This document shows, piece by piece, positions 58,621 to 64,000 of a stretch of 64,000 nucleotides of DNA. Made by a program: the position numbers and the translations under genes. This DNA comes from Tanypteryx hageni (lineage: Eukaryota > Arthropoda > Insecta > Odonata > Petaluridae), in the NCBI GenBank assembly GCA_028673005.1, contig CM054118.1, positions 84,135,855 through 84,199,854 of the forward strand, written 5' to 3'. Each line of letters begins with the position of its first letter. Positions within the stretch are counted from its first letter, which is position 1. Under the pieces are notes generated by a model, which saw only the letters and a list, made by a program, of their open reading frames with translations, was not told the DNA's origin and made no database searches.

Positions 58621-59396
58621 GAAGTACCGCTTCTTCGCCCGATCCCCTCTCCCCTCTCTATCTTCGTAAGAGATACAAGCAGCAATCACGTGACACCATC
58701 CTCAACCAACCGCACGCCGAGACGCACAACCTCTTAAACTGCTTCCTTTCACAGCCATCCTCTCTCTCTCTCCCTTTCGCTTTCCTTTTCTCCTTATTTA
58801 TTCCTCCTCATTTTTCCATCCACTGCCTCCCCTCCACATCCCCCACCCTCATCTTCCTCCCCATCTCCCTCCCCATTTTCCTCACCATCTCCCTTCCCAC
58901 CTCTCTCCCTTTCCACCCCATTTCCCAGTGTTTTCTTTTTCCCTCCTCCCTCGCTTCCTTCTCCTCTTCATTATTTATCCTTTCTCCCCTCCACTCTCCC
59001 CTCACCATTCCCAGTTCCCGTCGCTCTCAGAATCCCTCCTCCTCCCTCTCCTCTTCCAATTCCCTCTCCTCCCTTACTTCTCTCCTCTCCCGACGCCACA
59101 GCCAACTCCTTTCCACCCCTTTGTTTTTCTTTCGACATCCTCTCTCCTCCTCCCATTACATCAGATGCATCCAAACCTCTCGCCTCACGCCTTCCGACCT
59201 CTCACTCTTACCTCTCTCCTCCTCCTCCCTCCCTGTCCTTCCTCCATTCCCCTTCTCCCCGCTTCTCCGCTCCGGCGCTTATTCCCCATACTAACACTCT
59301 CCCGCCGTCTTATAAAACCCTTTTCCAGGCTATTCCCTCCAGCGCAATCCCTCAACAGTCTCCGTCTAATTTGCGATCCCTTCCCACGACGGTGCG

Positions 59397-59433
<37 letters not shown>

Positions 59434-59560
59434 TGGGAGATAGGGAGGAAATGGGAGGGAGAGGGGATTCGGCGGGGAAGAAGAAGATGGAAGGCGGGAA
59501 AGGCGTCTGAGAGGATAGAGACTGAGAGAATGGTGTGAGAGGCAGGTGGAGCGGAAGGAG
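58621..59560. repeat. polypyrimidine tract switching to GA microsatellite
   Basis: C/T-rich from about 58640 to 59390, then an abrupt change to (GA)n at 59399-59428 and purine-rich DNA to about 59560. Frames of up to 238 codons are artefacts. Confidence 0.8.
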
Positions 59561-60185
59561 AGGTATACTATTTGGTGCTATGGCCGCGATCTAGTATCTC
59601 TTGGAGTGGATAGATGGTGCCTTCTGTGCGATTTAGGGCATCTGTAATAAACTGTTGCGCCTTCCTCGCATTTCTTTCGCTAGCAAGAGTTGGAAAGAGT
59701 AATGCATTACGTTGCCGAGGATCTCGCAAAAAAGAATGAAATATTATAAAGCGAGACTTAAGTGTCGACATTATATCGGAGATTTTGAAGTCATCTTTTG
59801 TTTGTCAGGAGGCCCGTTCCTTCTCTCTGCGCTTCCCCTACTCAGATGATCAAAAATAAAAAATATACGCCTCTTTATCTACATGCTTGATTCATTCGGA
59901 AATACAAATTGAATAGATCGAAATAAATATCTTGAGTAAGGGAGCAATTATTTAGTAATTTAATTTTATTTTTTGTTCAATATGATACCTAGGTATAAAA
60001 GCTAGTAATCCAATATGCCAGCTGAAATAAAACAAATGCTCCCTGGTACTACTGGAATGAAGTGCGACGTAATCGGTCGGATTGGTAGTTACATGTGGCA
60101 CGCACAGGGTGCATAGAACCTATAGGGTCTTGTGCAAGCAGCGATGCTGCGTGAATCGATTTTAGGAGCATGGTATCACCTAGGC
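59561..60185. other. gene-free stretch
   Basis: Mixed and AT-rich. A small imperfect palindrome (GCACAGGGTGCATAGAACC and following) is near 60101-60134. No gene is supported. Confidence 0.4.
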
Positions 60186-60400
60186 AACGGGAATAGGAGA
60201 AGGGATTGAAGGATATGGATGTGAAGGAAGGAGAGGCGGGAGTGAGAGAAAGAAAGGGAAGAGAGGGAGGAGAGGTAGAGGGGGAGGGGGAGAGGGAAGA
60301 GGGATAGGGGAGAGGGGAAGGGAGAGGGGAGAGGGTAGAGGGTAGAGGGGAGGGGAGAGGGAGGGGAGGGAGAGGTTGGAAGGAGAGGGGGAAAATTTGA
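60186..60400. repeat. G-rich purine tract
   Basis: The + strand is G/A-rich with many runs of three to five G (GAGGGGGAGGGGGAGAGGG near 60275-60297) and a strong potential for G-quadruplex or triplex structures. The minus-strand frames are S/P/L artefacts. Confidence 0.8.
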
Positions 60401-60758
60401 ATAGGAGCAGGAATTGCGATGCATGCGCAAGTAGATGAGACAGTCGAGATCGATGGAATGAGAACGCATCCCAGTCATTCTGCGCCTTCTTACGGTATAC
60501 GCAAAAACAGATCCGAGAAACTAAAAATATAGAATTTACATATTTCATCATGAATGATGCGCAATGTGGATCAAATTAAAATGTATGGTTTTGAATTTTA
60601 AACTGTTTCCGGTTTTCTGCTGCAAAATTATTTAAATTGGAAACATTCATTTCCGACCCATTCATCAATAATTCCTGTCAGTCAGAGAAAACGGACGATA
60701 GGACTTTTGACACTATATTCTTTTAAACAGGTAATTTAAATAATTACGAAACATTTTC
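60401..60758. other. gene-free AT-rich stretch
   Basis: Nothing is recognised. Confidence 0.4.
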
Positions 60759-60762
60759 TTAA

Positions 60763-61381
60763 CCCTCGAGCGTTGTCGCTATGACACAAAGTGCTACACT
60801 GTCTGTTCTTTCGCTCTTAGAAAGAAAGAGGCGAGAATTATAATGTAACCTCTTCAATTATGCTTTTCTTTTATCAATAGCAACACACTCTGTGCGCTGG
60901 AAATCCACTCAATTTGAAGGAAAAAATATAGCGGGTGAAACTGAGTATAGTATTGTTTCAATCCGTGCATCGCGCAACTTGTCTTATAAGTATTTTTTAC
61001 TAATGTTTTGTATTCATTTCGATTCCTTTTCCTAAATATGATTGTTTTTTTGAATTGGGATTACATTGTCACGTCTCCAGCCAATTTATTCCACTGAAAC
61101 GAGATAACCCAAGCATCGTTCCACTCTGTTCACTGTGCTCCAGTTAATGCAAACATTTTATTCCGCAAAATTTTCCACTCTTACTTTGATTTATCAATTT
61201 TTTATTAATATTTTGACACTTGTTCAATAATGTGTAATTTTTAGGGCAAAACAAAGGCATTACTCAGGGGAGGATTTCGCGAGGATACTTCATTTGCAAA
61301 AACTAGTGTGAAATTAAAATTGTTTGTAAAAGATGTTGAGAACTGAAATATTTTTCACGGTTAAGTTTTACTTGGATTTTA

Positions 61382-61435
<54 letters not shown>

Positions 61436-61448
61436 TTATTTATTTATT

Positions 61449-61499
<51 letters not shown>

Positions 61500-61739
61500 T
61501 AAAATTGCAACCAAACTATTTTTCAGAAAAGTACCTTTTTGGGCAACATTTATGTTTTTCATTGGTCAATATGTTTTATATGAATTTTGAATGACTACTT
61601 TAATGTATTTCATATAAGAAATTGCGTTATAGTAAGTCTCTGATTACCTCGATCGAATTTAGTAATAACAAGACGCTGTCTTTTTTATGACAAATGCGCG
61701 ACCGATGGCGTTTTACAATTGGGCGCGACCGCTCGAGGG
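60763..61739. mobile_element. piggyBac-type MITE, 977 bp, TTAA ends
   Basis: The left end is CCCTCGAGCGTTGTCGC and the right end, read on the minus strand, is CCCTCGAGCGGTCGCGCCC. Both abut TTAA (60759-60762 and 61740-61743), the fixed target of piggyBac transposons, whose termini also begin CCC. The interior is AT-rich, has no transposase frame, and contains the compound TA/TTTA microsatellite at 61386-61492. Confidence 0.85.
61386..61492. repeat. symmetrical (TA)n-(TTTA)n-(TA)n microsatellite
   Basis: About 45 bases of TA, then five TTTA units, then about 40 bases of TA, inside the piggyBac-type MITE. Confidence 0.95.
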
Positions 61740-61743
61740 TTAA

Positions 61744-62048
61744 GTTATATCTTAAAATTGAATTCGAATGAAGAAAAGCGAATATAGTGTCTCTAGAAGA
61801 AAAAAATACAAAACGCTTCATCAAATACTCCGAAATATAGAAATATTTCATTTCGCGGATATTTTAATATACAGTGCATATAACATGTACATTCTTACTT
61901 AAAATGAGCGGATTTAGAGCCAATTCCACATATAGTAGTCCATTTATATTTTGATATTATGTTAATAGCACAAATGAGCAGCCAAGTTTTTATGTGCTCC
62001 ATTATATTATTTTGCATTTACTTACCTATGTGAGAGAAATTGATAATA
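61744..62048. other. gene-free AT-rich stretch
   Basis: Nothing is recognised. Confidence 0.4.
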
Positions 62049-62056
62049 CGCTACAG

Positions 62057-62152
62057 CAGGGTTTCCCAAACTGTATTCTTCGGAACCCTTGGGTTCCGCT
62101 AAGGTTTCACGACGTTCCATTTCCGTAACTACAGATAGTATGGGAAACTCTG
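62057..62152. mobile_element. hAT-superfamily MITE, 96 bp
   Basis: Left end CAGGGTTTCCCAAACT and right end AGTATGGGAAACTCTG form inverted repeats. Flanks CGCTACAG (62049-62056) and CGCTACTG (62153-62160) match at seven of eight bases, fitting the hAT 8-bp target duplication. TTCGGAACCC with GGGTTCCGC makes an internal hairpin. Confidence 0.85.
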
Positions 62153-62160
62153 CGCTACTG

Positions 62161-62815
62161 TTGTGTGATCATTTTTTGGGACTTAATAGTGCTATTTATA
62201 TTTTTCATTCACTTTCTTTTTTAAAGCTTCATTTAAATTTAAGTCGTAGGCTCTAAAGAGCTACTCCCATAGAAGTTAGGAAGAACAATATACTTTTGCT
62301 AAAAGGAGCATAATTTGAATTGTAAATGTTCCTTTGTGGGAGATTTACAGCTTTAAAAAAATTTAGAGGCAAAAAGAAGACCGGTGAGTTCTCAAAAAGT
62401 TTCCCGTCGCCTCCTTATTTTTCGATCTTCTCCTTCCAAGCCGTCTTTCATTGCGACGACGGCTTAGAATATGAAGTTCTTTTCGTCGGAGCAATAAGGA
62501 ACAACTGTCCAACGCCGTAAATGGGAATTGCATCTACTCGTCGCTGCTATTTGCATACTCCCAGCAAAAACGCAGCCGTCGTGACTCCGACCCGACCCAA
62601 CATTTTGATAAATGGAAATTTTTGCGATACTGAATGTTTTGATCTGGGCCTTGTACAAAATGGACCTTTATGAAAGTAAAAAAAAACGAAAGATTGTCTT
62701 CAACGTCCTCCTTCGAATATAAGAAATAAAACGACTGTCGTTTGCCCCGACATCCCATCTGACATTATTTGAGACGTGCTAGTGTTATTATGAGTTTCTC
62801 TTAGATGCAGTTCAC
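62161..62815. other. gene-free stretch
   Basis: Mixed composition. Short frames occur on both strands but none is recognisable. Confidence 0.4.
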
Positions 62816-62819
62816 GTTA

Positions 62820-63145
62820 AAAGGGGGAAAGAGGAACTGCTTGGAAAGGGTGGCGAGTGAGGGGAGAGGGTGGGGGCGGTGCTATGGACGGAGGAGTGTG
62901 GGGGGTCGTCGTGTCTGATGAACATGGGGGAGATGATGGAAAGGGGCGTGCGGTGGTGGATCTGGCGAGTGATGAGGAGAGAAGGCGACAGGGAAAGGAA
63001 GATGGGAGACGGGGGAGAGGGGGAGATGGTAGGAGGAGATGGGAGTGGGGTGATGGGAAGGGGAGATGGGAGAGGAGATGGGAGGGGGAGATGGGTGATG
63101 GGAGGCGGGAGACGGAGGAGAGGAGGAGGGAGGTATGCGGGGAAG
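62820..63145. repeat. G-rich purine tract with GATGGGA repeats
   Basis: The + strand is G/A-rich with recurring GATGGGAG and GGAGATGGG phrases at about 63024-63120, giving G-quadruplex potential. Overlapping frames on both strands are compositional. Confidence 0.75.
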
Positions 63146-64000
63146 TGGGAGGTGAAGGTGTCCAGATAGTGAAAAATACGCCTCCTGAGGAAACGAGGTC
63201 TTAATGGCGGTTGGCGTGGGCGAGGAAAGATTGCTGCCTCCATGCTCGGATTTCCTTGCTCGTTGCCACCGTCCGCCCCCTGTGTCCCTGCCTCCGCCCC
63301 CTCCCGCCTGAAATTGATCCCTGGGCCGCCCCCACCCCATACACTAGGCAGCGCGGAGGACGCCTGAAATCTCGCTTCGAGTTGAGCTCAAAGCCATTAC
63401 GTCATTCATCCTGAGATATAGCTAATTAGAAAATTTCCTGTGTCATCGGAGACAGCGTAATCAGTAAATGTTGAGGCGAAAAAATGGGTAACGTGAGAAA
63501 AAGAAAAGTTAATGAATACAAAGTACGTCGTTAAATTAAACTATCATCCCTATAGAGAAGACAATTTTGAAAGAAAAATATTCGCATACTACAAACAATA
63601 GAGGTATCAATTCTTGATTAATTCCTTTCTCATATTTCTACAATGAGAATATACGTAATATTATATTTAGAAAACTCGAACATATGCACCTTACCTTTGA
63701 TTGTTTTAATGTCGTGAAGCATCCGGGAAAGTGGAAGGCCGAAGATGACTTGGCAGAGGAGACCGCTAGAAATCATGTGTTTTTAAAATGAATCGTTTAT
63801 GCTAATGACGTGTAAAGAATAAAATGATTATTTTCAGGCATTAATCTGCCATTTCTTAGACAAATGGGGACACAGGCGAGAGCTTTTCAGTGAGTTCGGA
63901 AACTGAAACGAGGAAAGAAATTGCGAAAAATGAGAAGGCGGCCCAGGATTTCAAGAGAAACCGACGGACGGAGGCAGGGTTTGTTTCTATGACGACCCTG
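63146..64000. other. gene-free stretch to window end
   Basis: A C/G-rich patch at 63230-63350 is followed by AT-rich and mixed DNA. No gene is supported. Confidence 0.4.

Noticed and set aside
58578..59443. 238- and 171-codon frames
   Set aside because: Polypyrimidine artefact running into a (GA)n microsatellite.
1..64000. CRISPR arrays, bacterial operons, rRNA genes, functional tRNA genes
   Set aside because: No regularly spaced direct repeats with unique spacers, no tight gene clusters and no rRNA-like sequence. The tRNA-like segments found all have broken acceptor stems.

Overview
The window looks like intergenic or intronic DNA from an arthropod, most likely an insect with a sizeable, repeat-rich nuclear genome. 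The evidence is the mix of eukaryotic mobile elements (mariner, RTE-type LINE, hAT, piggyBac, pogo/Tigger-like MITEs, tRNA-derived SINEs), long AT, CT and GA microsatellites, low coding density and no operon structure. I found no host protein-coding gene that I can support. The only long intact reading frame is a retrotransposon polyprotein at 7315-10248. Species identity is inference and cannot be settled by reading.

Layout. 1-3500: a pyrimidine-rich tract, then AT-rich DNA. 3500-4490: a three-level nest of MITEs. 5220-5735: a SINE fragment, two (TA)n blocks and a 36-bp perfect inverted repeat with a Penelope-like core. 5733-7000: a mariner copy with one homopolymer frameshift. 7011-7112: a SINE head with a poly(A) tail. 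7113-10290: a nearly complete RTE-like LINE. 10.6-21 kb: alternating AT-rich DNA and polypurine/polypyrimidine tracts, with a tRNA-Gly-like pseudogene and a decayed unidentified reading frame at 16.3-17.0 kb. 22-24 kb: an old RT fragment, and a broken copy of a multicopy Cys-rich arthropod protein family interrupted by an 84-bp insertion with an 11-bp duplication. 26.4 kb: a hAT MITE. 30.0-30.5 kb: a tandem array of small palindromic modules. 32.3-33.1 kb: a hAT element with an exact 8-bp duplication and a transposase remnant. 37.2-37.7 kb: a 73-bp minisatellite. 40.3-41.7 kb: a foldback element whose long inverted repeats end in minisatellites. 44.1-45.1 kb: a 152-bp satellite. 50-52.5 kb: a 193-bp duplication, and a decayed LINE RT on the minus strand into which the 3' tail of the RTE family has inserted. 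54-60 kb: long polypyrimidine and polypurine tracts. 60.76-61.74 kb: a piggyBac-type MITE with TTAA ends. 62.06-62.15 kb: a 96-bp hAT MITE. The rest is gene-free DNA.

The elements relate to one another. The LINE at 7.1-10.3 kb and the tail at 51.9-52.05 kb are one family. The SINE fragments at 5.2 and 40.65 kb are one family. The 84-bp insertion at 23.2 kb matches sequence just after the palindromic array at 30.5 kb. The foldback element, the palindromic array and the nested MITEs are the least conventional structures and the best candidates for undescribed families.
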